Source of the DNA: Neobacillus notoginsengisoli
GTDB lineage: Bacteria > Bacillota > Bacilli > Bacillales > Cytobacillaceae
Assembly (NCBI RefSeq): GCF_003515685.1
Contig: NZ_QWEG01000017.1
Span: 1-64,000 of the forward strand
Direction: 5' to 3'
Length of the DNA: 64,000 nucleotides
Within the stretch, counting starts at the first letter, position 1; every line of letters starts with the position of its first letter. The notes beneath the pieces are model-generated. The model was given only the letters and a program-made list of their open reading frames with translations, was not told the DNA's origin and did no database searches. Positions 8,409 through 17,854 of this stretch are shown piece by piece. The translations under genes were made by a program, and so were the position numbers.

Positions 8409-10435
8409 ACTTTAACCACTCCAACACTCTTTACTTCGACATTCGGTTCGAGCTCATTATAAGAAAGAATCGGGATATCGCTGAATGCCCGTTCTAGCAG
8501 CTGCCTTACATACATCCTGATTCCGGAGGATGACAAAATGACAGGACGGACTCCCATCTCGGCCATTTCCTGGATGGATTGTGTAAAGGAATGAATCAAT
8601 TGATTCGCCGATTCTGGATCGATGGCGAGAATATCTCCCTGCTCGGAACGCTGTATCGATTCCGCCAATTTCTTCTCAATGCCCGCACCCACCTGGATGG
8701 CGTGTATTATCCCGTTTTCTACGTGCTGAGAGGTCAATTGGCGGGATAGTGATTGCCGGACATACTCAGTCAGGATATCGGTATTTTTTGTGTATGCCGC
8801 ATATTCGGCAAGCGCTTCAAAAATGACCGAGAGGCTTCTGATCGAAACATTCTCCTTTAATAACTTTTGTAGCACCTTCTGGATATCGCCCAAGCTTAAA
8901 ACATTTGGAATCAGTTCTTCCACAAGGGAAGGATGGGTTTCTTTCAAGTGGTTGATCAGATGGCTCGTCTCTTCTCTCCCCAATACTTCATGGGCATATT
9001 TCTTAATCGTTTCCGACAAGTGGGTGCTGATTACTGAAGATGGATCAATAACGGTATAACCGAATAGCTCCGCTTCTTCTTTTTGGCCCTCAGTAATCCA
9101 TAGTGCAGGGAGCCCGAATGTAGGCTCGGTCGTTTCAACCCCGCCAATGCCATGTTCCTCATCAACTGGGTTGAGCATCAAGAAGTGATCGAGCATAATT
9201 TCTCCACCCGCGACAGGATTGCCTTTTATTTTAATGACATATTCATTATGTTGAAGCTGGATATTGTCCCGAATGCGGATAACAGGAACAACGAGTCCAA
9301 GTTCCATGGCAATCTGCCTGCGAATCGCAACGACCCTGTCAAGCAAATCCCCACCTTGGTTTACATCAGCAAGCATAATGAGTCCGATGCCGAATTCAAA
9401 CTCAATCGGATCTTCCCGAAGCAAATGAAAGACATTTTCTGGCTTCCTTACTTCTTCAAGTTCCTGTTCGGCCTGATTATTTTCATCAACAGATTCGCCT
9501 ATTGTCTGCTTTTTCTGGATTTGATACCCTGCGAAAGCCAACAATCCTGCTATCCCCCATGTCAGGAAGATACCGATTGGTGTAAACAGTCCGAACAGTG
9601 CAATAACCCCCGCCACTATGTAGAGAAGATGTGGATAGGAAAACATTTGATTTGTTAGGTCATCACCAAGACTTCCCTCAGACGCCGCCCTTGTCACCAC
9701 AATACCTGTCGCGGTTGAAATTAACAGTGCCGGTATTTGGCTGACAAGCCCGTCCCCGACAGACAAAAGCGTAAATGTGCTTACCGCTTCCGTTAAAGCC
9801 ATTCCATGAGTTGTCATTCCAATTGCAAAACCGGCTGTAATGTTAATGATCAAAATAATGATGCTGGCAATCGCATCTCCTTTGACGAATTTGCTCGCAC
9901 CGTCCATGGAGCCGTAAAAATCCGCTTCCTGCTCGACCTTTTTACGGCGGGCGCGGGCCTCCTGGTCATTAATCATCCCGGTATTCAAGTCTGCATCAAT
10001 ACTCATCTGCTTTCCCGGCATTGCATCAAGCGTAAAACGGGCAGCAACTTCGGCCACACGCTCCGAACCCTTTGTAATGACAATAAACTGAATAATGACG
10101 AGGATCAGGAAAACGATAAATCCGACGACGGCGTTCCCGCCGATTACAAAGCTGCCAAATGCTTCGATGACCTTTCCTCCATCTGCGTGAGAAAGGATTG
10201 AGCGGGTAGTGGAAACACTCAAGGCAAGCCGGAATAAAGTTGTCAGCAATACGACAGAAGGAAAGATTGAAAAGTCGAGCGCCTCTTTCATGTTCATTGT
10301 AATTAACAGAATCATAATGGCCATTGAAAGATTTAATATGAGCAATATATCAAGCATAAAAGTTGGTATCGGGATGACCATCATGACCACAATCAGTATG
10401 ACAGCCACCAGGACACCCATATTTTTCATTGACAT
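8405..10435 (-). CDS. flhA: Flagellar type III export protein FlhA
   Basis: A 676-residue export-gate protein. The N-terminal half has about eight membrane segments with the conserved cytoplasmic FHIPEP-type region. The C-terminal half (from about 340) is the cytoplasmic domain that docks export chaperones and substrates. It would form the nonameric ring under the FliPQR/FlhB gate. Length and order match the family. An ATG two codons downstream is an alternative start. The gene lies between flhB and flhF, the usual order. Confidence 0.96.
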   Translation of the reverse strand: MSMKNMGVLVAVILIVVMMVIPIPTFMLDILLILNLSMAIMILLITMNMKEALDFSIFPSVVLLTTLFRLALSVSTTRSILSHADGGKVIEAFGSFVIGGNAVVGFIVFLILVIIQFIVITKGSERVAEVAARFTLDAMPGKQMSIDADLNTGMINDQEARARRKKVEQEADFYGSMDGASKFVKGDAIASIIILIINITAGFAIGMTTHGMALTEAVSTFTLLSVGDGLVSQIPALLISTATGIVVTRAASEGSLGDDLTNQMFSYPHLLYIVAGVIALFGLFTPIGIFLTWGIAGLLAFAGYQIQKKQTIGESVDENNQAEQELEEVRKPENVFHLLREDPIEFEFGIGLIMLADVNQGGDLLDRVVAIRRQIAMELGLVVPVIRIRDNIQLQHNEYVIKIKGNPVAGGEIMLDHFLMLNPVDEEHGIGGVETTEPTFGLPALWITEGQKEEAELFGYTVIDPSSVISTHLSETIKKYAHEVLGREETSHLINHLKETHPSLVEELIPNVLSLGDIQKVLQKLLKENVSIRSLSVIFEALAEYAAYTKNTDILTEYVRQSLSRQLTSQHVENGIIHAIQVGAGIEKKLAESIQRSEQGDILAIDPESANQLIHSFTQSIQEMAEMGVRPVILSSSGIRMYVRQLLERAFSDIPILSYNELEPNVEVKSVGVVKV

Positions 10436-10446
10436 TCCTTCACCCT

Positions 10447-11529
10447 CTACTTGCTTAAAGTTCCTTTAACACGATAGACGTAAGCGAGCACCTCGGCTAC
10501 AGCTTTAAATAGTTCTTCGGGAATTTCCTCCCCCACCTCAACGCCTGCATACAGGGCACGGGCAAGAGGTTTGTTTTCCATAATGACAACCCGATGCTCC
10601 TTCGCGACTTCCCTGATTTTCAAAGCAAGGAAGTCCGCCCCTTTGGCAACGACGGTAGGGACACTCATTTTTCCCGCCTCATAGGCAATCGCGACTGCAA
10701 AGTGAGTCGGATTTGTGATAATCACTTGTGCTTTCGGAATATCCTGCATCATTCTGAAGCTTGCAACCTGCCTTTGTTTTTCTTTGATTTTTTGCTTAAC
10801 CAGCGGGTCGCCCTCAGTTTTTTTATGTTCATCCTTAATATCCTGCTTGGACATTTTCAGTTTTTTTGCATGGTCATATCGTTGGTAAAAGAGGTCACCG
10901 ACTGCAAGTACAAGATAGGCCGCGGAGATAACCATCCCCATTTTGACGGTAAGGGAAGCTAGCAACCCCACAATAGACAGAGGCTCCATCTGGGGCAGTT
11001 TCAACAGAATTCCTTTTTGCTTCCAAAGAAATATCCCCGCTACAGTCGTGATGAGTAAAACCTTTAGAATCGATTTAAGCAACTCGACAATACTTCTCAT
11101 CGAAAAGATCCTTTTCGCTCCTGAAATAGGATCGATTTTTTTCAAATCCATTTTGATGGATTCCGGAGCAACGAGGAATCCAACTTGTGATATTGTAGAA
11201 ACAATGGCCGCCAGCCAGGCAATAACGATGATTGGGGCGGCAATCAGTACGGCATTGAACAAAATATTTTTAAATAACAATACAACTGATTCCTCTGTCA
11301 GATGATATAAAAGAGAATTAGACAGGCTTACTTTAAACATTTGAAGCAGCCTCCCACCCGCATATTCCCCATAAATAGCCAGGAAGGAAAAAGAGCCCAA
11401 GAGAACGACTGCATTTGATAAATCGGTACTTTTGGCCACCTGTCCCTTTTTGCGGGCATCTTGCTTTTTTCTTGGTGTAGCCTTTTCAGTTTTTTCAGCA
11501 AATAGCTGCAGGTCCAATCTAACAAGCAT
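10447..11529 (-). CDS. flhB: Flagellar export switch protein FlhB
   Basis: A 360-residue export-gate protein that switches substrate class from rod/hook to filament after self-cleavage. Four membrane segments (about 38-215) are followed by a cytoplasmic domain with the autocleavage motif NPTH (273-276). The ATG at 11529 is chosen because AAAGGA lies at a normal distance; an ATG two codons earlier sits too close. FliK, the probable trigger for the switch, is encoded at 24345-25571. Confidence 0.94.
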   Translation of the reverse strand: MLVRLDLQLFAEKTEKATPRKKQDARKKGQVAKSTDLSNAVVLLGSFSFLAIYGEYAGGRLLQMFKVSLSNSLLYHLTEESVVLLFKNILFNAVLIAAPIIVIAWLAAIVSTISQVGFLVAPESIKMDLKKIDPISGAKRIFSMRSIVELLKSILKVLLITTVAGIFLWKQKGILLKLPQMEPLSIVGLLASLTVKMGMVISAAYLVLAVGDLFYQRYDHAKKLKMSKQDIKDEHKKTEGDPLVKQKIKEKQRQVASFRMMQDIPKAQVIITNPTHFAVAIAYEAGKMSVPTVVAKGADFLALKIREVAKEHRVVIMENKPLARALYAGVEVGEEIPEELFKAVAEVLAYVYRVKGTLSK

Positions 11530-11542
11530 GGTCATTCATCCT

Positions 11543-12316
11543 TTAAGTTCCGATCATTTTCAAGAGCTGTCCGGTAGATTGGGTCATGACACGGATTAGC
11601 ATTCCGACTACATAAAAGAAAACAGGCATTGTCACAAATAACACAATATAATGAGCAAATAGCTTAATTGGGATTCCAACAACAAACAGGTTCATTTGCG
11701 GAACCATTTTTGAAAGCATGCCAAGCGCTATATCGACCATAAAAATGGTACCTAACATCGGAGCTGCGATTAAAACCGCAATCCAAAACATGTTTTTCAA
11801 AATAGAGAGCGACAGTTTCGCCATATTTTCCGAAGCCTCACTGGGAAGCCACATTTCGGGCGGAATCCATTGAAAACTCGCAATCGCCCCTTGCAGGAGG
11901 ATATGATGGCCATCCACGGCTAGAAAAAGTAAAATTGCCATGGCATAATAAAAGCGCCCTGTAATATGCTCCTGAACTCCTGTCTGGGGATTGAACATTG
12001 TCGACATCGCCAGTCCGCTTTGCATGTCGACGAAGCTTCCGCCAAGCTGGATAGCATAGATTAATACCGAAGCAAAAAAACCGAGACTTAGGCCAACTAT
12101 CGTTTCTTTTAAAATCAATAACGTATAAATGGAGTCCATTTCTGCGATAGGTACAGGCTCAATGACACCCGAGACGAGTACAGTTGTAAAAAAAGCAAAG
12201 CCGATCTTGAAATGGCCCGGTACCTGCTTGTCCTTCCAGACAGGTGCCGCCAAAAAGAAACTGGCCAGCCGGACAAATACGAGAAGCCAATAAGGCAAGA
12301 ATGCAAGTATATCCAT
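11543..12316 (-). CDS. fliR: Flagellar export protein FliR
   Basis: A 257-residue integral membrane protein with about six hydrophobic segments, matching FliR of the FliP5-FliQ4-FliR1 export gate. It follows fliQ closely and precedes flhB. No anomaly is visible. Confidence 0.94.
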   Translation of the reverse strand: MDILAFLPYWLLVFVRLASFFLAAPVWKDKQVPGHFKIGFAFFTTVLVSGVIEPVPIAEMDSIYTLLILKETIVGLSLGFFASVLIYAIQLGGSFVDMQSGLAMSTMFNPQTGVQEHITGRFYYAMAILLFLAVDGHHILLQGAIASFQWIPPEMWLPSEASENMAKLSLSILKNMFWIAVLIAAPMLGTIFMVDIALGMLSKMVPQMNLFVVGIPIKLFAHYIVLFVTMPVFFYVVGMLIRVMTQSTGQLLKMIGT

Positions 12317-12322
12317 TCTGGT

Positions 12323-12592
12323 TTATCCTATATAACTTGTCAGGTTGGACAGAATATTTCGAGTGAAATCGACCATTTGCGTTAGCATCCACGGTCCAAA
12401 AAACAAAAGGCTTACAAAGACGGCGATAATTTTGGGCGTAAAAGCCAAAGTCTGTTCCTGAATCTGGGTTATCGCCTGAAAGATACTGACGGTCAGTCCA
12501 ATGACAAGGGCAATTCCGAGAACAGGTGCAAGGACCATTAACGTTAAATAGATTGAACTTTGGGCAAGCCCCATAATACTGTCGGGTGTCAT
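12323..12592 (-). CDS. fliQ: Flagellar export protein FliQ
   Basis: An 89-residue protein with two membrane helices, matching FliQ of the flagellar export gate (TPDSIMGLAQSSIY near the N-terminus, then ALVIGLTVSIFQAITQIQEQ). The open frame extends upstream into fliP, but the ATG at 12592 gives the standard FliQ length and N-terminus. It lies 11 bases after the fliP stop. Confidence 0.93.
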   Translation of the reverse strand: MTPDSIMGLAQSSIYLTLMVLAPVLGIALVIGLTVSIFQAITQIQEQTLAFTPKIIAVFVSLLFFGPWMLTQMVDFTRNILSNLTSYIG

Positions 12593-12603
12593 ACGATTTC
12601 TCC

Positions 12604-13365
12604 TTATGAAAAACTTACAAACAACGATTTCACGACTAAATGCCATCCATCAACAAGTATAAATAGAAGGATTTTAAATGGCAGGGAAATAAGTGAAGGC
12701 GGAACCATCATCATTCCCATTGCCATCAGCACACTGGCAACAATCATATCGATTATGATAAAAGGAACAAAAATTAAGAATCCCATTTGGAAAGCTGTTT
12801 TGAGTTCACTAATGGCAAAGGCGGGAACGAGGGCTGTCAGAGGAATGTCCTTGATTCCGTTTATTTCTACAGGCTCCCTGTAATCCAGAAAAAGTTTCAA
12901 ATCACTTTCCCTTGTCTGTTTTGCCATAAATACTTTAATCGGCCCGCTTGCTTTATCAAACGCCTCTTCCTGGGCAATTTCCCCCGCAAGAAATGGCTGG
13001 AGAGCATCTTTATTCATTTCTTGAAACGTAGGGCCCATGATAAAAAATGTAAAAATCATACTAAGCCCCATGATCACCTGAGCCGGGGGCATTGTCTGGG
13101 TCCCAATTGCGGTCCGGACGAAGGAAAGTACGATTGCAATTCTAGTAAATGAAGTCATGAGCAGCAAGAGCCCTGGCGCGACAGAAAGAACGGTCAGCAA
13201 GAGTAATAACCTAATTGACAATGCCGTGTCTTCCAGATTTCCTGTTCCGCCAATGTCCAAGCTAATCCCAGGAATGGACATTTGGGCGGAAGCTGACTCT
13301 TGGATGAGCAAAAATATCATAGGGATGATTATGGCAACCTTTTTTAAATCAATCCGCTTCCTCAT
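12604..13365 (-). CDS. fliP: Flagellar export protein FliP
   Basis: A 253-residue export-gate subunit with an N-terminal signal-like hydrophobic segment (about 9-27), as is typical of FliP, followed by four membrane helices and the conserved LMTSFTRI and PPAQVIMGL segments. Its start overlaps the fliO stop by four bases. Confidence 0.95.
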   Translation of the reverse strand: MRKRIDLKKVAIIIPMIFLLIQESASAQMSIPGISLDIGGTGNLEDTALSIRLLLLLTVLSVAPGLLLLMTSFTRIAIVLSFVRTAIGTQTMPPAQVIMGLSMIFTFFIMGPTFQEMNKDALQPFLAGEIAQEEAFDKASGPIKVFMAKQTRESDLKLFLDYREPVEINGIKDIPLTALVPAFAISELKTAFQMGFLIFVPFIIIDMIVASVLMAMGMMMVPPSLISLPFKILLFILVDGWHLVVKSLFVSFS

Positions 13366-13937
13366 TTGTGTTCATTCTCCTGTCCAGATCTAGGGTTTCC
13401 CTCTTTCAGCTGTTTGACGAGAAGCTCTTTCCACTTTTCGTATGAGGTTTGCTTCAGCTTGGAGCCCCAATCTAGGACGGCTTCATCCGGCTTGATCGCC
13501 GCCGATTCCAAAAGCCTTGACTGCTCTTCGCCAGGCGGAATCATTCTAATCAGCTGAATAGAAGCACCAACACCCAAGATGTAGAGGGTATCGCCTATCA
13601 TCAGGAGCTGGACAGACCGGTTGTTTCCTAATGGGTGGCCACCGATGCCATGGAAGGCACCACCTCTGCCGGCTAAATTGCCGCGCTTGGATAGAAATTT
13701 TAAGACAAAGTAGAGAAGCGCTATTATTAATAGGAAGGAACTGATAAATTTCAGGGCATAGGGCAAAATCGACGTGCTTCCTGGCTTATTTATTTCAACA
13801 GTTTCATTGTTTTCATGTTCAGTATTCTTTTCGTACTTTTCATAAACATTACTTTCGGAGGCCGCCGTTACTGTCAGCGGCACTAGCAATAGGATCAGGC
13901 TCGAAGCCAGTAAAATGATTATATTTCTACAACTCAC
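13362..13937 (-). CDS. fliO: Flagellar biosynthesis protein FliO
   Basis: A 191-residue FliO/FliZ-type protein that helps assemble FliP. It has an N-terminal hydrophobic signal segment (about 5-25), an acidic linker, one membrane helix (about 60-83) and a cytoplasmic domain with the RSVQLLMIGDTLYILGVG segment. FliO is poorly conserved in sequence, so the call rests on layout and position directly before fliP. The start codon is GTG. Confidence 0.85.
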   Translation of the reverse strand: MSCRNIIILLASSLILLLVPLTVTAASESNVYEKYEKNTEHENNETVEINKPGSTSILPYALKFISSFLLIIALLYFVLKFLSKRGNLAGRGGAFHGIGGHPLGNNRSVQLLMIGDTLYILGVGASIQLIRMIPPGEEQSRLLESAAIKPDEAVLDWGSKLKQTSYEKWKELLVKQLKEGNPRSGQENEHK

Positions 13938-13950
13938 AAGATTGTACCTC

Positions 13951-14298
13951 TCACCTGATTTTTTTCTCCTTGTCCCGGTCGGAAATCACTTCTGTAACTC
14001 GTACTGCAAATTTGTCATCCATGACGACGACCTCACCTGTGGCAATTTGCTGCTGGTTTACGAGGACATCAACATATTCCCCGGCCAGTTTATTTAGGCC
14101 GATGACTGAACCTTTTTTCAGTTCGAGTAGTTCCCTTACTGTTTTTACAGCCCTTCCCAGTTCGAATTCGACTTGAAGAGTTACATCTGTCAGCATATTG
14201 ATCTCATTGTTCCCCGGAGAAATGGAAGCCTGTTCGGAAAATGGGGAAAACTGGACTGACTGAACAGCTCCAAAATTGCCTGGCTTTTTCTCTTTCAT
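13951..14298 (-). CDS. fliN: Flagellar motor switch protein FliN, second paralogue
   Basis: A 115-residue protein with a C-terminal SpoA/FliN domain (about 37-107, LTDVTLQVEFELGRAVKTVR to VRVTEVISD). The first 35 residues are divergent, with no CheY- or CheC-like sequence. It lies between fliJ and fliO. A second FliN is encoded near fliM at 21412-21777, so the locus has two FliN-type proteins and no FliY. Which one forms the C-ring base cannot be decided from sequence. Confidence 0.87.
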   Translation of the reverse strand: MKEKKPGNFGAVQSVQFSPFSEQASISPGNNEINMLTDVTLQVEFELGRAVKTVRELLELKKGSVIGLNKLAGEYVDVLVNQQQIATGEVVVMDDKFAVRVTEVISDRDKEKKIR

Positions 14299-14349
14299 TC
14301 ACATTTCCACCCTTTCGTGAAAATTTTTGCTCCCGGTTCCGTGTACTTG

Positions 14350-14796
14350 CTATATCATAGCGTTTTGATGAAAATGGCGGATAGACGCAATCTCATCCAG
14401 CACGTCTTGTTCCACTTTTTTTTGCTGCTCCAAATAGGAATTTAGTGATTTCTCACGCAAAGAGGTCCATGTTTTTGCCTCTTTTTGCTTGGAGAGGAGC
14501 TCATCTTTTTTGACTGCAATTTCCCTGTCAACCTCCGCCAGTTTCTTTTCGAAACTAGCGATTTTCTTATCCAAAAAACCGAGGTACTCATTACGTTGTA
14601 GAATGTGCGAGATGAAAGTAACATTATTCTGCTGTTCCCACTGAGCAGCGCAATCGAGCCTATTTTGCCTGAGGGAATTCAATTCTTTCTGGATTCCTTC
14701 TTTTTTAATTGTCAGCCGCCCCACCTCAGATAAAGTCAAATCTTTCTCTTTTTCTTTCAAAGATAGAATGTTTTCGTAAGCGAATTGAAAGGTCAT
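14350..14796 (-). CDS. fliJ: Flagellar export chaperone FliJ
   Basis: A 148-residue, almost fully alpha-helical coiled-coil protein of the size and position of FliJ, the central stalk of the FliI ATPase ring. The N-terminal FQFAYENILSLKEKEKD is typical. Its start overlaps the fliI stop by four bases. Confidence 0.9.
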   Translation of the reverse strand: MTFQFAYENILSLKEKEKDLTLSEVGRLTIKKEGIQKELNSLRQNRLDCAAQWEQQNNVTFISHILQRNEYLGFLDKKIASFEKKLAEVDREIAVKKDELLSKQKEAKTWTSLREKSLNSYLEQQKKVEQDVLDEIASIRHFHQNAMI

Positions 14797-16118
14797 ATTT
14801 CATTCTCTCCAAATTGATTTAGTAGTTGGCTGATGGTTAAATCCAATGAAGAAGATTCATCGGTTCCTTGTTTAATAAACTCGTCAATCCATCCTTTAAC
14901 ATCCATTGCCTTATCAATATCACGGTCCGTCCCGCGCTTATAAGCGCCGATTTGAATGAGATCTTCCGCCTTTCGGTAAACACTCATATGCTTTTTCAGC
15001 ATTTCCGCCGCTTGTATATGTTCCTTGTCTGCAATATCCTTCATAACCCGGCTCACACTGGCGAGTATATCGATAGCCGGATAAATGCCTTTTTGGGCTA
15101 TTTTCCGGTCAAGGACAATATGCCCGTCCAAAATTCCTCTAACTGAGTCCGCGATAGGCTCATTCATGTCGTCCCCATCTACTAAAACCGTATAAAACGC
15201 TGTAATGCTGCCGTTTTCGTTTGTTCCGGCCCGCTCGAGAAGGCGGGGAAGCATCGCAAAAACGGAAGGAGTATAGCCCTTAGTCGTTGGGGGCTCACCA
15301 ATCGCCAGCCCAATTTCCCTCTGGGCCATTGCAAATCGGGTAACAGAATCAAGCATAAGGTTGACGTTCATCCCCTGATCACGGAAAAACTCCGCAATGG
15401 CTGTTGCGACCATAGCTCCTTTGATCCGGATTAAGGCAGGCTGGTCGGATGTTGCTACAATCACGACCGAATTCTTTAATCCTTCCTGTCCGAGATCACG
15501 CTGGATAAAGTCAAGGACCTCCCTGCCCCGTTCTCCTATCAGACCGATGACATTCACGTCTGCTTCTGTATTCCGGGCAATCATGCCGAGGAGGGTGCTT
15601 TTTCCAACCCCACTACCGGCAAAAACCCCTACCCTCTGGCCTTTGCCAACTGTCAATAACCCATCGATTGACCGTATCCCGACACTCAGCGGGGACACAA
15701 TCCTCGGCCTCGTCAGCGGGTTTGGAGGAAGGTTATCCGCTCCTGTTTCTAAAAGGCCTGCTGGAAACGCGCTCCCATCCATGGGATTTCCGAGTCCATC
15801 AAGCACTTTTCCGAGTAAATCCATCCCGACCTTGACGGATAATGGCTTCCCAGTGGAAACGACATCACAGCCGGGAGCAATTGAATGCAAGACATCGAGA
15901 GGCATAAGCAGAACTTTATGGTTCCGGAATCCTACCACTTCAGCTTTGATCGGTTTTTGCTGTTGCGGTGAAAGGATATGGCAAATATCACCCAATTTCA
16001 CATCGGGTCCCTGTGACTCAATCGTCAATCCAATGACCTGGGTTACCTTGCCGTTCATTTTAATCGGATTAACGGTTTCAAGGACATCCCGATAGGCTTT
16101 AACATTCAATTTACTCAC
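14793..16118 (-). CDS. fliI: Flagellum-specific ATPase FliI
   Basis: A 441-residue export ATPase related to the F1 beta subunit. An N-terminal beta-barrel (about 1-95) precedes the catalytic domain with P-loop GSGVGKST (168-175), the catalytic GERGREV segment and LMLDSVTRFAMAQREI. It unfolds and feeds export substrates with FliH and FliJ. The gene overlaps fliH by eight bases. Confidence 0.96.
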   Translation of the reverse strand: MSKLNVKAYRDVLETVNPIKMNGKVTQVIGLTIESQGPDVKLGDICHILSPQQQKPIKAEVVGFRNHKVLLMPLDVLHSIAPGCDVVSTGKPLSVKVGMDLLGKVLDGLGNPMDGSAFPAGLLETGADNLPPNPLTRPRIVSPLSVGIRSIDGLLTVGKGQRVGVFAGSGVGKSTLLGMIARNTEADVNVIGLIGERGREVLDFIQRDLGQEGLKNSVVIVATSDQPALIRIKGAMVATAIAEFFRDQGMNVNLMLDSVTRFAMAQREIGLAIGEPPTTKGYTPSVFAMLPRLLERAGTNENGSITAFYTVLVDGDDMNEPIADSVRGILDGHIVLDRKIAQKGIYPAIDILASVSRVMKDIADKEHIQAAEMLKKHMSVYRKAEDLIQIGAYKRGTDRDIDKAMDVKGWIDEFIKQGTDESSSLDLTISQLLNQFGENEI

Positions 16119-16851
16119 CGGTTACCTCCTTCTGAAAGGAAAGCAGGGCTTTTTTAATTTCGCCCAGCTGCATATCAATCCTCGCATCAATACTGCCTGA
16201 AGAAGTTCGGATGATGCAGCCTCCTTCGTCTATTGAATAATCTGGGAAAACCTTCACTTCAATCTGTCCGTTTTCTGGAGCCAGCAGTTGCTTCCGCTGT
16301 TTTTGTACATAAGAGAAATCCTCAGGAGCCACTCCGATTGAAACGGTCTCTGTTTCATAAACATCCGCCAACGTTCCCTTAATCAAATTGATGAGGGCTT
16401 CGGGATTTGTTTTTAACTCCTGCTGCAAAACCTTTCTGGCAATCTCAATCGTTAATTCAAGAACAAATGGCTCAGCTTCCTCAATGATTTCCGCTTTTTG
16501 CTGAAAAGCCTGCTCCAGTATTTCCGCTGCTTTTTGCAATTCGGAGACATACTGCCGTTTTCCATCATTTTTTCCATCTTCAACGCCAAGCTGATAGCCT
16601 TCCTGATAGCCCTTCCGCTTCTCTTCCTCGAGTTGGACGAGAAAAAGCTCCTCTTCCCGTTTTTTCCACTCTTCGAATTCATTTCGGTACTCTTCTAATT
16701 GTTTTTGCAATTCTAGTTCAATATCACAACCATATTCTTTTTCAGCAGCGGCCTGATTTTCTTCCTCTTTCGGCTCCACGGCCGGAATGCCAACTACCTT
16801 CGGGTTGTTTCTAATTTCAACATTGAACGATTTTACGAGCCTAGATGACAA
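16111..16851 (-). CDS. fliH: Flagellar assembly protein FliH
   Basis: A 246-residue negative regulator and stator of FliI. The first 60 residues are variable, the middle is a charged coiled coil rich in E, Q and K (about 60-120), and the C-terminal domain resembles the V/F-ATPase peripheral stalk. The TTG at 16851 is preferred because it gives a MSSRLVKS N-terminus close to Bacillus FliH and overlaps the fliG stop by only 11 bases. The open frame continues upstream to 16899, so the start is uncertain. Confidence 0.88.
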   Translation of the reverse strand: MSSRLVKSFNVEIRNNPKVVGIPAVEPKEEENQAAAEKEYGCDIELELQKQLEEYRNEFEEWKKREEELFLVQLEEEKRKGYQEGYQLGVEDGKNDGKRQYVSELQKAAEILEQAFQQKAEIIEEAEPFVLELTIEIARKVLQQELKTNPEALINLIKGTLADVYETETVSIGVAPEDFSYVQKQRKQLLAPENGQIEVKVFPDYSIDEGGCIIRTSSGSIDARIDMQLGEIKKALLSFQKEVTGE

Positions 16852-17842
16852 GGTCCTTTGCCCCATTTCGTGAAATGATGATAGAACCTTCCTCCTCAAG
16901 CTTACGGACTATAGAAACAATCCGGCCCTGTGCGTCTTCAACATCCTTCAGGCGGACAGGTTCAGTTGAAGACATCTCTTCCTGCAGGCTCTCTTCACGA
17001 CGCTTTGAAATATTTCGGAAGATTACATCCTTGACCCCTTGTGATGCTGTGCGAAGAGCTAGCGGAAGATCCTGATTTTGCACATCCATAAGTATTCGCT
17101 GAATAGACCGGTTATCAAGATAAGCAATATCATCAAATACAAACATTCTTTGCTTAATTTCATTTGCAAGCTCCGGTTCTTCTTCCTGCAATGTATCGAG
17201 GATATTCTTTTCAGTCCCCCTGTCGACACTGCTGAGAATGCTGACAATTGAATCAATGCCGCTTTGCGCATCATGGCTCTGTGAGCTGGTCATTGTAAGT
17301 TTTTCCTCCAAGACCTGTTCCACCTGCTGAACAATTATTGGTGAAGCAGTATCCATCATGGCAATTTTCATGGCGATTTCGATCTGCTGTTCAGGCGGGA
17401 AGGCAGCCAGGGTCGCAGCAGCCTTTTCCGAATCCAGGTACGACAGGACAAGCGCAATCGTCTGCGCATTTTCGTATTGGAGCAGGTTAAAAATTTGAAT
17501 TTGCTCGACCTGCTGGATAAATTTGAACGGCTTATCAGCAGATCCATTGTCCATTCTCTTTAGGAAGCCCGCTGCTTTATCTGGTCCAAACGTCCTCTTC
17601 AGAAGATCCCTGGCAATATCGATTCCTCCGTAAGATACCAGATTCGCATCAACCGCCAGTTTATGGAATTCCTTCATAATATCGTTCTTCACATTTGAAG
17701 TGACTTTTCGTAAGCTAGTTATTTCTTTCGTAATAATTTCAATCTCTTTTTCATCGAGATGTTTCATAATCCCGGCAGATGCGTCCGGGCCTACCGAAAG
17801 CAGTAAGATGGCAGCCTTCTGAGTGTTCGTGTACTTTTCCAT
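16841..17842 (-). CDS. fliG: Flagellar motor switch protein FliG
   Basis: A 333-residue C-ring protein that couples to the FliF ring and interacts with the MotA stator. N, middle (EHPQ-like) and C-terminal torque domains are all present. The last domain contains the charged helix around DIAYLDNRSIQRILMDV and the conserved NISKRREESLQEEM segment. The ATG at 17842 follows AAAGGGG by seven bases; the TTG one codon earlier is less likely. Confidence 0.95.
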   Translation of the reverse strand: MEKYTNTQKAAILLLSVGPDASAGIMKHLDEKEIEIITKEITSLRKVTSNVKNDIMKEFHKLAVDANLVSYGGIDIARDLLKRTFGPDKAAGFLKRMDNGSADKPFKFIQQVEQIQIFNLLQYENAQTIALVLSYLDSEKAAATLAAFPPEQQIEIAMKIAMMDTASPIIVQQVEQVLEEKLTMTSSQSHDAQSGIDSIVSILSSVDRGTEKNILDTLQEEEPELANEIKQRMFVFDDIAYLDNRSIQRILMDVQNQDLPLALRTASQGVKDVIFRNISKRREESLQEEMSSTEPVRLKDVEDAQGRIVSIVRKLEEEGSIIISRNGAKDLVI

Positions 17843-17854
17843 CAAATCGCCCCT

